Below are positions 1 to 12,919 of a stretch of 64,000 bases of DNA, piece by piece (the first letter of the stretch is position 1; the number at the start of each line of letters is the position of its first letter). The DNA comes from Sipunculus nudus (lineage: Eukaryota > Annelida > Sipuncula > Golfingiida > Sipunculidae): positions 2,794,501 through 2,858,500 of the forward strand of contig CM049315.1 of the NCBI GenBank assembly GCA_026874595.1, written 5' to 3'. The position numbers and the translations under genes are program-made. Under the pieces are notes generated by a model, which searched no databases, was not told the DNA's origin, and saw nothing but the letters and a program-made list of their open reading frames with translations.

Positions 1-741
1 TCAAATAAATTAATATCATAAAAAAATGGTTCATTTGATTTTAAAAATATAAATTAACATAATTTTAGATACTGAATGAAGGTCTGCAAAATTGGTACTA
101 TGAAATAACAGACAAGTATTAAAAGAATATTTTAAAAGAATATGTATATAAATTAACTAGATAATACATGTGCCTGCAGTATGACTTTATCCAAGTGATT
201 GTAGTACTGGTCTGAGTTTATAGCATTGTAGGCTTCAGTAAGTTATGGGTAGTGAAAAAAACATAAGGTTATCATGAACATTTTGGGTCTGCAATGTATC
301 TGGTTCCATATTATATTTTCTTGAATGTGTGTTATTGCAATCTGTATGATTAAAATGCAAACTGGCTTGTGAAAACAAATCTAGGTACATTTCAGAATAT
401 GCATAATGATTGATGGATGTGAGATAAGATGTACATGTCACAATAATATAATACACTATTTATCTGTCTCTTAACATCAAACATGCCTCTGTTTATCCAT
501 GGTTTACTAATCAAAGGTCAGATTGTACCAGGTAACTTATTTAGCTGTGACCTACTCTGTCCAGTACTCTTATGTAATTAGCACCAGTGGTCACCAACAA
601 TGTGGCAGCTGGCCCATGCTTGCCTCAACAATAGGCACATCCTGGGCAGTTACTGGACAAGAACTGAGTCTGTTCAGCATTATTTGCTGATATGCTTCAT
701 GATCAAGGGGCTCACAGGAAGTAATAGAAAGTAATATGTAT
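1..741. other. AT-rich DNA with no recognised feature
   Basis: Both strands are broken by frequent stops. The short open frames have no protein-like composition. Confidence 0.6.
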
Positions 742-880
742 TACTCTATTACTTTGCCTTCTGTTTCTATTACTATTACTATTACTGCTCAAATTTTTTA
801 GTCTATTACTATTACTATTACTATTACATGGAAAAAGCTGTAATAGTCTATTACTATTACTATTACCTATTACTATTACC
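742..880. repeat. (TATTAC)n hexanucleotide array, interrupted
   Basis: Several blocks of TATTAC repeats (about 760-786, 803-831, 847-880) are separated by short unique spacers. Simple-sequence DNA. Confidence 0.85.
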
Positions 881-889
881 CCATGTCTG

Positions 890-1990
890 CTAAGGACGTC
901 TAAATCAGATATATATTGTTGTGGATATTCACAAAACAATTTCATAAGGATATACAAACGAAATTGGCATCATTTGTTAACAAATAATTGAAACATGCTT
1001 TTATTTTTTTTAAACCTACAATGACACATTTTCCTTTTCCGCTCATCCTACGAGCATCTCCAATATTATATTTATGTTGTTTTTGTTCTGGTAACGAGGC
1101 TCTGTTTTCAATTCGAGTTTAAGGGATTTTCTAAAATTTAAAAAAAAAAATACTTGCCAGAATATTCTGTCTGTTTGGTGTTCCGTTCCCCCTTAGCCCT
1201 CAAGGCCTGTATCCACAGAGGGGTCGGGCACACTGCCATTTTCATATCACACTGTGAATAAAATCACTCTTCAACCTGTATGCGTCTGCAGAAGTTACCG
1301 CCTTGTGATGGTACGGCCCGACTGACGCTGATCACAGCGCGCTCCACAGTTGAGTAAACAACCAGGCCATCAAATCACGTGCAAATTAGAACATCCTTTT
1401 CACGGCGACCTAAATCCTTAATTGCGTGTCTTGGACTTAGGCCCGAGGAGTCAGCATCTGAATATTCTAAACACGGACTCAGCATTAGGATTATACGGGT
1501 ACGGGCATACATGCGGGATAAAGGTCCAGCTGATCAACCCTGCTCCCCCATTTGTTACCCCTGTCATCTACATATTAGTCACCGTGATCAGTGGCCCGTT
1601 AGAACATAAGGCGCTTATGTGTAAACAGTGTATCTATAGTGAACAGCATCCCAGGCACCATAAGGTCCCGTGTCACAGCGCAGTGATGAGGCACGCTGAT
1701 GGTAATAATTAAAACCCCGTATTTAGTGTGACGGCCCGATCATATCACGCACATGTGTAGCTTCAAAGCTGTTATTCGTGGCTAATTATATATATATAGC
1801 ACAAAGTAAGCCTTGTTTGCTATATGAACCCTGGTTTTCGTGGGCCGTTGTAATAAATAAAAACAATTCTGTGTATATAACAAGTTCACTAGTATATCAG
1901 ATGCTACACAAAACATGATAACGTTCATAATTACAGGCCATTACCCCCAAATGACTCGCCTAATGACATGTCAAATCCCATTTAAAAAGT
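890..1990. other. Non-coding stretch, locally GC-richer at 1180-1740
   Basis: Two overlapping short open frames around 1379-1712 in different frames have no recognisable domain, no splice context and no codon signature. I see nothing else. Confidence 0.5.
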
Positions 1991-2019
1991 ATTTAATAAT
2001 ATATATATATATATCTTAA

Positions 2020-2320
2020 TATGGGTCAGGCCCAATAACTGATCAACAATGCCAGGCCAACTTGGAACAAGCCAATTTACCGATGTTTAATATTTTATTA
2101 TATCGGATATTGGTTCAGACCCATCTGTAGTTTGGTCAGGTCCAATAACCGATCACAAAAAGTCTAGAAATCAGGTTTAAAATGCTGAGTTGGGTTAACC
2201 CAATACCGATATCGGTTATTGGTCCAGACCCACCTTATTATGAGTCAGGCCCAATAAACGATCAACAATATCAATTTGGCACAGGCCCATTGCCCTATGT
2301 TTATTAACTGATATTGATAT
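2020..2320. repeat. Interleaved direct and inverted repeats of a CAGGCCCAATAAC-type motif
   Basis: The forward motif GTCAGGCCCAATAA occurs near 2025 and 2243, with a variant near 2137 (GTCAGGTCCAATAACC). Inverted versions occur near 2103-2124 and 2208-2231 (TCGGTTATTGGTCCAGACCC). The block could fold into alternative stem-loops. It is probably a decayed palindromic mobile element. Confidence 0.6.
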
Positions 2321-2505
2321 TATTTTAAACACATTTTGTTATCTCAAAAATAAAAACAGACATAAATTGAAATTGATTTAAATTTCTTTAAAAATTATAA
2401 AATCAATGTACAAGGTACAGAACGTTCGCGGGTATTTACCTTTCCACTCACCAGCTACTCTCTATTTCAAAATGGGTCAGATAGGAAGATGGCGCGAGGC
2501 AAATA

Positions 2506-2525
2506 ATTATATATATATTTATATA

Positions 2526-2591
<66 letters not shown>

Positions 2592-2602
2592 TATATATAT
2601 AT
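2506..2602. repeat. (AT)n microsatellite with (CA) interruption
   Basis: Nearly pure TA dinucleotide run with a short ACACAC interruption near 2583. The open frames across it (Tyr/Ile repeats) are artefacts of the repeat. Confidence 0.95.
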
Positions 2603-3163
2603 TCAAGAACGTGGGAGTATGCATCGGAGACGCTCGAGAACGGTTTGGAACGCACGGCTGCCGATCCCCAGCGTTCGAGTGGATGCCGGTTTCTGAGGAA
2701 TCTTAAATTATATCAAAGTATATATTAATAATAAATAGAGTATACACTTAGCTCTGATAATCAAACGTCTGTGAATCATTTAGATATTTGTGCAATGGAA
2801 ACTTATTCCACTGGGTATATATCTTTATCTTATATCGTAATCGGTATACTGCCTGGCTGCTCTTGTGTATGGTTAATTGATCACGTGATTAATAAAGCTC
2901 TCGTCATAATTTATACCGTTATCGTTTGGACATCACAGGCCTGGGGATGCGCCTGATGATAACAGATGTAAACCGACGACAAAGACTGAAGTACAATACT
3001 AAATCTCTGTACATATTTGCAAATTCAATGTAAATGTATTTAGTCCGTATGCAAGAATATGCATCTGCATATAATTGTAAGATATCATGGTCTTGAAAAA
3101 TTGTTTGCTTTGAAAATTTGAGTCAGGCAATCGGCAGGACGGACAGAAGCCTAGCTCTTTACA

Positions 3164-3178
3164 CCCCCCCCCCCCCCC
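3164..3178. repeat. C15 homopolymer
   Basis: Uninterrupted C tract in AT-rich surroundings, one of about a dozen G/C homopolymers in the window. Confidence 0.9.
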
Positions 3179-3737
3179 TTCTCCCGCCATATAAGGATTC
3201 CGGCTCAAAATATTTTCCTGACAACCCCCTCCCGCTTATGACAAAGAGAATACAAGCCCCCTTTCCCAGAATCATAAACTGATGCACTCCAATTATAAAT
3301 TCTTGTATAAATGTTTTGTTTATACGAATGCAATGTTTCCATACTTTTCAACACTACGTTTATCATATTTTGAAATTCAATTTGATCCACCCCTATTTAC
3401 AAATATATTCAACAGCCTGCTAAGCTTACATTTATAACGATTCAAGAGGCAGTTGACACTCATCCTATTTATATTCTCTCAGTATGATACTGGCAATTGA
3501 AATATTATAGGGGAAATTAAGGGAAAACAATAATGTTAAAATTATCTTCAAATATAGCAATGTTAAATTTATGCTTTTTAATACCTTATAAATATAAGGG
3601 GGACAAAAAAGGTCCCTATGATTTCAATCCTTTAGTAAAGCGTGAGTGTGATGGGAACAAAGGGGGGGGGGGGAGGGGTACGCCGGTGCAAGCATGGGCG
3701 TATCCGATGTGTATATGTGCGCCTTAGTGAACCTGTG

Positions 3738-3823
3738 TGCGTGCGTGTGCGTGCATGGGTGTGTGCGTGCGCGTGCGTGTGTGTGTGTGTGTGAGAGAGA
3801 GACAGACAGACAGACAGACAGGG
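3738..3823. repeat. Compound microsatellite (GT/GC)n-(GA)n-(CAGA)n
   Basis: GTGCGT-type repeats pass into GT, then GAGAGA, then five CAGA units. The Cys/Val and Arg/Asp-rich open frame over it is a repeat artefact. Confidence 0.9.
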
Positions 3824-3824
3824 A

Positions 3825-5385
3825 CAGAGATCTTCACTCGCTTCTGTACTTTTATATCAGAGTGAGATCACGAGAAAGAGACAATGTGTGGAAAATATTA
3901 ATGCATATCTGTATAGAAACAGTTACTATGACTATGAATACATTAAGAGGATTGTGGATATGAATGTGAATATGACATAGACACATAGACAGTACACTCC
4001 TTTTGTCGGTAGACAAGGGTGTCGGATTACCGGGGGACAATGTCGACATATGTTGAGCCTAAATAAACGTGAAATGAAAACAGTTATTTCAGAAAATTCA
4101 GATGTGACACACGAATGTTGCAAACTAATCGATTGATCATTAGGTATGCAGGCATATACTTATACTAGTATATAGGCATATGATAGATTATAAATAACAT
4201 GCCAGGTCGGCGGTATATAGGCGTATGAAGCGAGTTTGGTGAGTAAACGAGGTAAATGAGCTGTATGAATGTTATTAATTGGAACTTTATTGTTTGTTGG
4301 ACGATGTAGTGCAGATTCGCATGTAGCAAATGACTTTTAAGTAAACATAAACGACAGAGCCGTTTTGACATGCCATTTTACAGTGTTGTTTCTCAACAAG
4401 TCACAGGTAACACCTTAATATCAAAATTCAGCTTCATGGTAACAGTTTTCTGGCAAATATTGTTTACAGTTCATGTAATATTGATAAGCCTAAACATAAT
4501 GAGCATTTTTAGCATACATTTTTATTGTACTCTTAAGAAACCTGTTTCTCCAAGTACATTATAATGATTAAATATTTTACATTAGATATAGATATGTATA
4601 TAATAAATTAATTCATTTATTGATCCAGCTAAAATATACTTTTTATATACATGTACTATAAATAGATACAGAGCCATTACTCGCTATGTTGTTCAGGAGT
4701 ATTTGGTCCCTCTGACTTAAAACCAACATGTCAGAGTAGGAGATATATCTGTCCCAAATAAAGCCTGCTTAGTCGTATATATTCACCGTCACAAGAGTAT
4801 ACGCTATACGCCAATTTAAGATGCAACTTTAGAACATTAACTTATAAAACGCAAATTAAATGTTTGTCCTTTGTTAAGCCTCTGCAAGGCACGGGCATAT
4901 GACTCATTCACAGTCACTTGATTGTTGACTTGACAACATGTACAAAGTCCTTGGTTCTCATGGTTACAAAGGGTTGCCATCTGTTTGGCTGTGTGCCTTG
5001 ACTTGGCCCAGTCTCTGACCTCTGACCCTGTATTGGTACACAGCCCCCTTAACGTCCCTCTATTTTTGTTCTGTCTCACTTTCAAATGTGTCGTGTTTAT
5101 AATTTTGTGATTTTCCTTAAAATAATCTCAAAACGTCTCTCAGAAGAACCTTCATGGTGACTTTCAATGTTATTAAATACTTTGTTTTACTGTACTTTTC
5201 TTTTTGATATGAAATGTGAATTTAATATATAAAGACAGGTCTCTACAGGTTGGTACAAAATATATAAAATATACAATAAAATGTCATTACTTTTTGTGTT
5301 ATTTTACAAAAAATGTGATACAAACAGTACATGTAAGTTAATTTAGTCCTTCAATCTAATAATCAAATTTCGCATTTCCCGGAGC

Positions 5386-5388
<3 letters not shown>
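3825..5388. other. Non-coding AT-rich stretch
   Basis: Only short, composition-biased open frames are present, and no domain or exon-like signal was recognised on either strand. Confidence 0.5.

Positions 5389-5449
<61 letters not shown>
5389..5449. repeat. (AT)n microsatellite
   Basis: About 30 uninterrupted TA units. Confidence 0.95.
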
Positions 5450-5453
<4 letters not shown>

Positions 5454-5736
5454 TTAGCTAACTAATAATAACATATCCAATATTACAGTATCACGGGTTA
5501 GACCTGCTATACAGGTCGAGGAATATATTAGTTCAGTCTGAAATATAAGATAAAATAAACAATAATATTAATTTTTCAAATTGATGTGTTTATTCTTGAA
5601 TTTGTTGTTGTTCAGTAATCATTTATTGTAGCAATGGGTTTCCTCTCAAGGGGGCGCCTCCATCATTAAGGTTTGAGAAAAACAGGAGAATGCCATCTGT
5701 AGTGACGACTGCAATGCAGTATCTGGGGGTGGGGGA

Positions 5737-5752
5737 GGGGGGGGGGGGGGGG
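5737..5752. repeat. G16 homopolymer
   Basis: Uninterrupted G run following a G5-T-G5-A lead. Confidence 0.9.
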
Positions 5753-6321
5753 CGAGCAGGGCAGTTCTACACACAGGGTCAACAGAGTCACACTCACAGT
5801 ATAGGGAATGTATGCACTTGATTATATTGACAATACATCTGAGTCTGACAAAATTATAGGGGACCTAGCCAGGTCTTATCACATGTTCTTCGTTATTACA
5901 TGGCTATCATTATTAATGTATAAAAGTCTTATACTGGCAAAGCAATGCCGAATATTACATTGTTTACTGCAATGAGTATATGGTCATACGTTCTGTACAT
6001 GCCGAGATATTATATACATGTCATCGGTTCATCGCCTACTTCACGGTCAAGTGAGCAACCAGGACAGGCTTTTATACCAGTAACCATCAGAGTGTGCTTG
6101 ACAGAGCATTTACGGTGGCTGGTTTTTGTTATATTTAATATTTTTCCAGATCAGACGTGCGAATAGACTGTCACATTTACATCATGCATACTTTTGGTTG
6201 TTACAGGAAAGATCTTAAGTTTGTAAGTAGTAAAAGGCATGCTTAGAATTTGTGTACATTACACGCCGGAAATGCAAAAATGGTCGCCGTTTTTATTTTT
6301 GTTTCATTAATTTGACGGTAA

Positions 6322-6336
6322 CCCCCCCCCCCCCCC
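6322..6336. repeat. C15 homopolymer
   Basis: Uninterrupted C run in AT-rich DNA. Confidence 0.9.
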
Positions 6337-9300
6337 TCCTTTTGTGCGGAAATTGTAAACCCCAATTCCTAATTGGTTGCTGTCTGCCATTGTGTAAATT
6401 AGTGTTTCAATGTTTTATCCTGCAATATTGTTCAGTGTTTATATTGTAGGGATTTGGGGTTCGAGAAATTCATATTTGATGTCAAATTGGTGATTGGTAT
6501 AAAAAGATCCTTTAAACAAAAATATGTTATTGGGATCCAAGTTATCTCAAAATATAATTGCTTGCTATTGAATGTTAGCGTAAATGTTCGTCCAAATACC
6601 ATCTCAGCTTATCGGGTAAAGTTGCGAACAGAGACCACAACCAACGATCACCGACAAAAAACATATCTCATTATCTCATACGATCTCATTTATTCTTGTA
6701 ATGATGGTAATACAAATAAACCAACCAATAGATCACAAAACCTCCTCCCTTATTTATCCGTGAGGGAGCTAGCATAGTCGCCTGCGTGCATCTAATTAGA
6801 CTGCCAGACTGTTATAGTAATTTTGTTTGTCACTAAATGTGTTTCATGAAACGTGATCCAATGCATCGATAGGCGAAACTGAGTCCCGCACTTGGTAAGC
6901 GAACCATCTATAAGTTATATAATTTGCCGCCAAGTGGCAGTGTCTGTCCTATAGACGTTGGTTTACTATATAATACATACCGTTAGTGTATAGCGAAAGC
7001 AAGTAACAGCTTAATCGATTGGGCCAGGATTTAGTCTGATGATTTCACTTATACATCCTTTCTCTATACCAGAAACCTCTGTTAGGGAAAGGGATAATGC
7101 CATTAATTTCTAATTTTAGAGCAATGATTTACTTATTTTTTCTTGTTATATAGTTCAGTCAATTTACCATAAGGTATATTCCTTTATTTTATATACTTAT
7201 AACTACAAAGTGCTTATAATGTTATTAATAACGTTTCATTAAAATCCGACACAATTAGGCTACCAACAAATACTAATTATTTAAACAAAAAGCAAAGCTA
7301 ACTAACTAAATGGGAATAGAACTAATATATACCATACTAAAATACACAAGAAACTTAATACAATATTAATGGAACTAAAATACTGCTAAGAATGAAAAAT
7401 AAGTTAGAATACTCGAAAAAGGCCAAGACAGTGACGTTGTTAAACCAAGAAAATAAGCAGTGAGAATAAGACTGTATGTATAATGTTACCATATCAACAA
7501 TGCAAAGATTTAATTGTAAACTTTTCTACCTATTTTGGACGTCTTTCGCCAAATATAGGTTTTTTTTGTTTCAAGTTGTTTTTTTTAAGAGAATTTTATT
7601 CTTTATCACAAATTTTCGCGTGAAACATTAGGAAAATCTTGCAAATATTTGCTAAAGTTTAATGGAGACAAGTACAAACGAACACTAAAACTAAAAATAA
7701 ACGTATTGTTGTTGCATTGCTGATAATGTTACGGGCCTTGTATATTAAGACGTGTAATAACTTCATATGTCTGTCGTGTTCTTAATTAAACCCGGTCTGA
7801 TAAATCGGGGACGCTGGCCGTTCAGCAGGTAAACCTCCTTCAGAATTTGAAAGTAGAAAAATATACAATAACGGTAGTTTCATTATATTGTATTAAAATG
7901 TACTTTAACAGAGCAATAAAAAAGCACTTGTTCACAACTATAATCTTTCCGAGGATTCTCTGCGTTTTAGACAGACCCGCAGAACTAAGGCGTTGTCTCG
8001 CTATAATTATCCTAGTCATTGGCGACATCTGGCGCCAATATGCTAAACGACAATATGAAACCAAACAGCACAATCATTTCGATTAGGTTCGGTGTACTAC
8101 ATTCGTTTTCTATCCCGTATTTTAGTTCTTATTTTAAACTTAAATAATGTATTACATGGAAATTCTCCTGTTAAAATTACAACAAATATGCATGTATATT
8201 TTAGATGATTTGTTTAGAGCTGTTTTATGTAAATTCGTGATTTTCAACACCGAATATTAATGGATAAATATTCAAACGAAAAGGAATATGAGGACATAGA
8301 TCTATTCTTGGATAAATTAGATTTATGGTAATATTTCAACAGCATCAGGAGTCATTTAGTGTTCTTCCAGTGTTGTTTATTGAATAGAATAAAAAGACAC
8401 ACTGCGCTTGCCTATATTCAGATTACTATTACATCCGGTGTCACGGCATTGTGTGACCAGGAAAGCCCGGACTTTGAGGTGCTGACAGATCGTAACAACA
8501 GAACAATCCAGAACAAATTACATACCGAACGCGAGCGACGTCGTTTCATCCAGTAATCGAAGGTTTGCCTATTGTACAAGAAAATATTGTTAAATTCAAC
8601 ACCATTTTACACCAAATAATGTGTCTAAATTGGTCTGAAAGCCTTCCACCCCTTTGTAAACCTGTCTTGATTAATGAAATTATTGATACCTGAGAAATTA
8701 GGCTTGTCGTTAATTTGCTATAGCCGATGTTAAGAATCCGGGCTTCATTTAAACTAAGTCGAGTATAAATGAAGATAAAATTTGCAAATGATGTTAAACC
8801 ATTAATTATCGGATTCATAATACTTCAAACAAAATTTCACCTTTCCAAATCCAAGGGAAGACCTGCCTTGTAGTTGTGGTTCGCCCTTTTTGCAGCAAAT
8901 CGGGAGTTACCTTAATTATATTGAAGATGGCCATTAACATAAAAAATAGAAACATTTTAAAAAACATTTAATATTTAAGTTCTTTTTCATAAATACAAGT
9001 GACCAAGTTAAATTACTGTATCAGTATATATGTTTAACATTTACATCATCAGAAAAAAATATAAAAACTTAATAAATAGTTGTAGTAGGTGTGTGGTCAA
9101 ACCCAACACAAAGGCTGTCCATTATGAAGCTTTATAGATCTTCACATCTGCATCGTACACTAGTACCGGCAATCTGTACCAAAAGCTTGTACCAAAAACC
9201 TAGCCCTAGCACCCGTCCTCTCTTACTACGCTACGCTGTGCGAGAGCCCTAGAAGATGATTTGAGGAAACTGGAGACATTCCACATGACAATCAAATTCT

Positions 9301-9780
9301 TATATTTCGTCTGAAAATGTCGTATTCGTTAAGAAATAAAGATATTCTTATCAAATACACATATAACATACCACTTAGATAGTGTTTGTCCACTTTAAAT
9401 GTTGATTAGAAGAATATGTATTATCCTAATAAACGGTGATACACGGGGAACGATGTCTGCTCTGGGTTTCCCCAAGCCACGGCTGGCCGGCAGCCGCCTG
9501 TGTAACCAGTGGTAACGGGCCGTCTTGGCTCAGTGAGCAAAGGTCACGCAGTTCATTGTTTCAGATTCTGAGACAGTTTCAAGCGCAAGGGTTGCAAAGT
9601 TTTAAAAGTGAGTCATGTTTACATACTAAAACATAATATTTAGCTGAATTTCTTAGTCATTCGAATCAAGTACTATATCTCCCTTAGATTACTTAAAGTT
9701 TCTTTGTGATAAACGCACTACTTGATTTTACACAATTTTTTTTTCGACAAGGGTTTGAAGTTCTCCAGTTTACTCTGAAG
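6337..9780. other. Unique non-coding stretch
   Basis: No ORF of protein-like composition, no repeat array and no splice-bounded exon was recognised. A slightly GC-richer island lies at 9430-9600 without an interpretable signal. Confidence 0.5.
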
Positions 9781-9786
9781 CTTTTT

Positions 9787-9832
9787 ATGCGGCGGTATCC
9801 AGGGTCCTGGATACCGCTGCATTTAATGCAGC
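9787..9832. repeat. Two overlapping, mutually exclusive hairpins
   Basis: Hairpin 1 (9787-9822) has 12-bp perfect arms GCGGTATCCAGG / CCTGGATACCGC around a 2-nt loop. Past one mismatch the stem extends by ATGC/GCAT. Hairpin 2 (9816-9832) is GCTGCAT-TTA-ATGCAGC. They share bases 9816-9822, so in single-stranded nucleic acid only one can form fully. Confidence 0.85.
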
Positions 9833-10285
9833 TACCAAAAACCCTGAAACACACAAAAGTGTTACAGTACACATCATGGTATTATGAATACCAAAGCATA
9901 TGAAACGAGCAACTTATATCGAAGTTTTTAGTTTGGTAGCATTACATCAAATTAAAACATAAACATGTCTTATAACTTATAAATGTTCCAGCCAATAACA
10001 AAGTAATACTTCTCATACATCAAATATATGGTATCTCTGTTATGACCATATGAAAAGGTTACAATAATCTGTTCACATGTAAACAAAAGAAACATCAGTG
10101 TAGCTTGTGAAACAATTAACATACATAGTGGAACACGTGTATCAGTTAACATCATGTCATAAACAAAACACATCAGAGAGTACCTCATTATCGCTGAGTA
10201 CATATATCAATACATAATACAACTGAGTACAAAGAACAGTACATTACAACTAAGTACATGGTCTGCTGTTCATGGTCTGCTGATA

Positions 10286-12175
10286 TTTACATGGAAAGAC
10301 TATCTGGATATGCATAGAATTGTTAAAAACATGTATTCAAAAATTAAAAGTTGTGTACAAGTAGGAAATGAGTTCACAAAAACATTTAACTCAAATATAT
10401 GCGTAAGACAGGGAGACATCCTTAGCCCACTATTATTTAATCTGTAGGTGCACGATATTATTGATCCTTTTGATGATGCTGGTGATTTTCCATATATAAA
10501 AGATACACCTGTTAAAGGTCTCTTGTATGCAGATGACCTAGTTATATTATCAAAGAGCCATAAGGGATTAGAATCTGCATTAACAGATTTAGATACATAC
10601 TGCAAGAAATGGAAACTTCGAATACATGCTAAAAAAACTAAAGTTATGCTATTTAGTAAAAGACAAAATAACCTTCCAAAAACATGGAAATTGGGTTCAC
10701 AAACATTATAAACTACAAATACATATACTTGCCTTGGAATAGAATTTAATAATTCAGGGTCCATGGCATGTGCCAGGGATACAATAAACAAAAAGGCTAT
10801 GAAAGCCCTTTTCAAACTTGAAAAAGTAAGTAAAGGAGCAAACATTCCAGTAAAATTAGGAATGAAATTATTTGAACAACTTATTAAACCTATCCTTGAA
10901 TATGGCGCAGAGATTTGGTGTCTACCTGAAAATTTAAAAAGTTTGAATAGAAAATCCTTAGAAGAGATATTTAGTGATAATGCCAGAACAAAATTACCAG
11001 GAGAGAAGACATGCTTGAAATATGCAAGAAATCTCTTAGGGGTACATAGAAAAAGCTCAAATACAGCTGTAAGAGGAGAACTGGGAATGTTCCCCCTATA
11101 TATTGAATGTATTATTCAATGTACAAAATTTTGGCAAAGATTATCAAAAATAAACCCTAACTCTCTCTTAGGTCAGACTTATAAATGTGAACTAGAAATG
11201 ATGAACGAGAACATAAAGTGCTGGATTAAGGGAATAAAAATTGTGTTATGTAAATATAATATGAATATCTTTTTCATACATCCAGAATATTTTAATGCAG
11301 ATCTGCTGAGAGAAAATTACAAGCTGAATACATTTCTGTGTGGAAAAATAATATGTGGCAGGGGAAAGGAAATGGAGGAGGAAATAAACTAAGAACTTAC
11401 AGGGAATTTAAAACAGAATTTAAATTTGAGGGATATTTAGAAATATTCACTAATAGAGAACAGAGAAGTAAATTTACTCAATTAAGAATTAGTGCACACA
11501 AACTAAATATTGAAATGGAAAGATATATCAGACCAAAAATTCCACCAGAACAAAGAATTTGTACAAACTGTAATGAAGATATAGTAAAAGATGAATACCA
11601 TTTGTTTAAATGTAATTATTATGAAGACATAAGGGAAATATTTGAAATCAGTATATGTAACAGAAATGAGTTTATAGATAAAATGAGAGCCAATATTGAT
11701 GAAAGTAATACTGGTATTATAAGATTTGTATACTATGCACTAAAAAAGAGAAAACATAGGAATAAATATACACAAAATTAAAATTATTAGTAAATAGAAC
11801 CAACATGAAATTTAGCCAATACAGAATTACTGTCACAAAATTTAAAATGTAAATATGTTATATTCTAAACAAAGGAGTTGAAATATAGAGGTCAATTCTT
11901 TACTTTTAAATTCCGTCCACTTATATACATGTGTGTATGCACTTGTATGTATGTGCATACATATGTGTATATATTTGTTTTCACTAAGGATTAATTTTAC
12001 GTCTCTAATAGATCTTTCACATAGTTTAATAATAGCACAATTAGTTTTGCACCTAGTATTACATGTATGTATTTGTTTACATGTAAAAGTATTTTCCATT
12101 ACACCATGTATAATGTAGTCCTTGGCCCCCAGAGGGCGTATTGTGACAATAAACATTTGTATTTGTATTGTATAA
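10286..12175 (+). pseudogene. 5'-truncated, broken non-LTR retrotransposon (LINE) with RT and C-terminal CCHC-like region
   Basis: Translation from about 10292 shows reverse transcriptase blocks CVRQGDILSPLLFNL and LLYADDLVILSKSHKG (YADD catalytic motif). A thumb-like region and the motif CTNCNEDIVKDEYHLFKC (C-x2-C-x9-H-x4-C) follow, the last typical of LINE C-termini. The frame is interrupted by in-frame stops at 10445-10447 and 10709-10711, and shifts frame around 11338-11392. The N-terminal endonuclease and the first RT blocks are absent, as in the usual 5' truncation. The 3' end reads CAATAAACATTTGTATTTG, a LINE-style tail. The I/Jockey superfamily (Nimb-like) is my best guess at clade. 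Not active. Confidence 0.85.
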
Positions 12176-12209
12176 ATGATCCTGAGTAAACATAAATCAT
12201 CATAGATAT

Positions 12210-12455
12210 ACTAACCACGGGCAAGTCTGGCACTCTGTTTAACCTGGAATATCCGCAGATTTTCCTTGGAAATTCGGAGATATCTCAGAAAAAAGTTTGA
12301 GCGATTTCAGAGGATTCCAGAAAGATGGAAAAAAGTACCAATACCTAAAGGTAGATTAATGATCTTCCCATCTCTTCTGGGTTCCATCCTAATCTTCAAC
12401 TTGTTAAGGTACAGCAGACGATTTTATGAACATCTTTTCATACGGTCCTGGAGGA
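12210..12455 (+). repeat. Left member of an inverted repeat pair (partner 15530-15775)
   Basis: Blocks GGCACTCTGT, CCTGGAATATC, GAAAAAAGTACC and ATCTTCCCAT, followed by TCTTC-GGGTT and CTAATCTT, recur in the same order in the reverse complement of 15530-15775. It begins just beyond the LINE 3' tail. The pair could be termini of one large element or two separate insertions. Confidence 0.75.
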
Positions 12456-12682
12456 TTGCCAGTTAACTAATATTCTGGAAACTCCCGGAGAATTTTACTT
12501 AAAACCACATACGTAAAAAAATGCAACCCCCATTTCTATTGATAAATTTATATTTACTTGTTTGTTTATATTGTTTAATTGTTCTGAAGCGCATTATTTT
12601 CATTATTATTTCATTTATTAGGTCAGTATATAATGTATAATTGTGTAATAAAATGTACATGCAAGTACATATATAATTGAAT

Positions 12683-12685
<3 letters not shown>

Positions 12686-12751
<66 letters not shown>
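12686..12751. repeat. (AT)n microsatellite
   Basis: Over 30 TA units with little interruption. Confidence 0.95.
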
Positions 12752-12757
<6 letters not shown>

Positions 12758-12919
12758 TTAAAATCATGTATCAGTATAAAAAATTAATGAGAATATTTTA
12801 ATAGGTTTTGCCTGTAAATGTTGACTTTCAGATAAATTTGACAATCAATTGTAAATTGTGTAAATTGTAAGTAAGGTTTCTAAATATACTAGTATTCTTT
12901 AATTTTTCCTGAATGTTGA

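Noticed and set aside
2406-2696. Open frames with long Tyr/Ile repeats on both strands
   Set aside because: They are translations of the (AT)n array; both strands are open for the same trivial reason.
10300-10845. 181-codon minus-strand frame
   Set aside because: It is antisense to the LINE reverse transcriptase, whose RT motifs on the + strand explain the open region.
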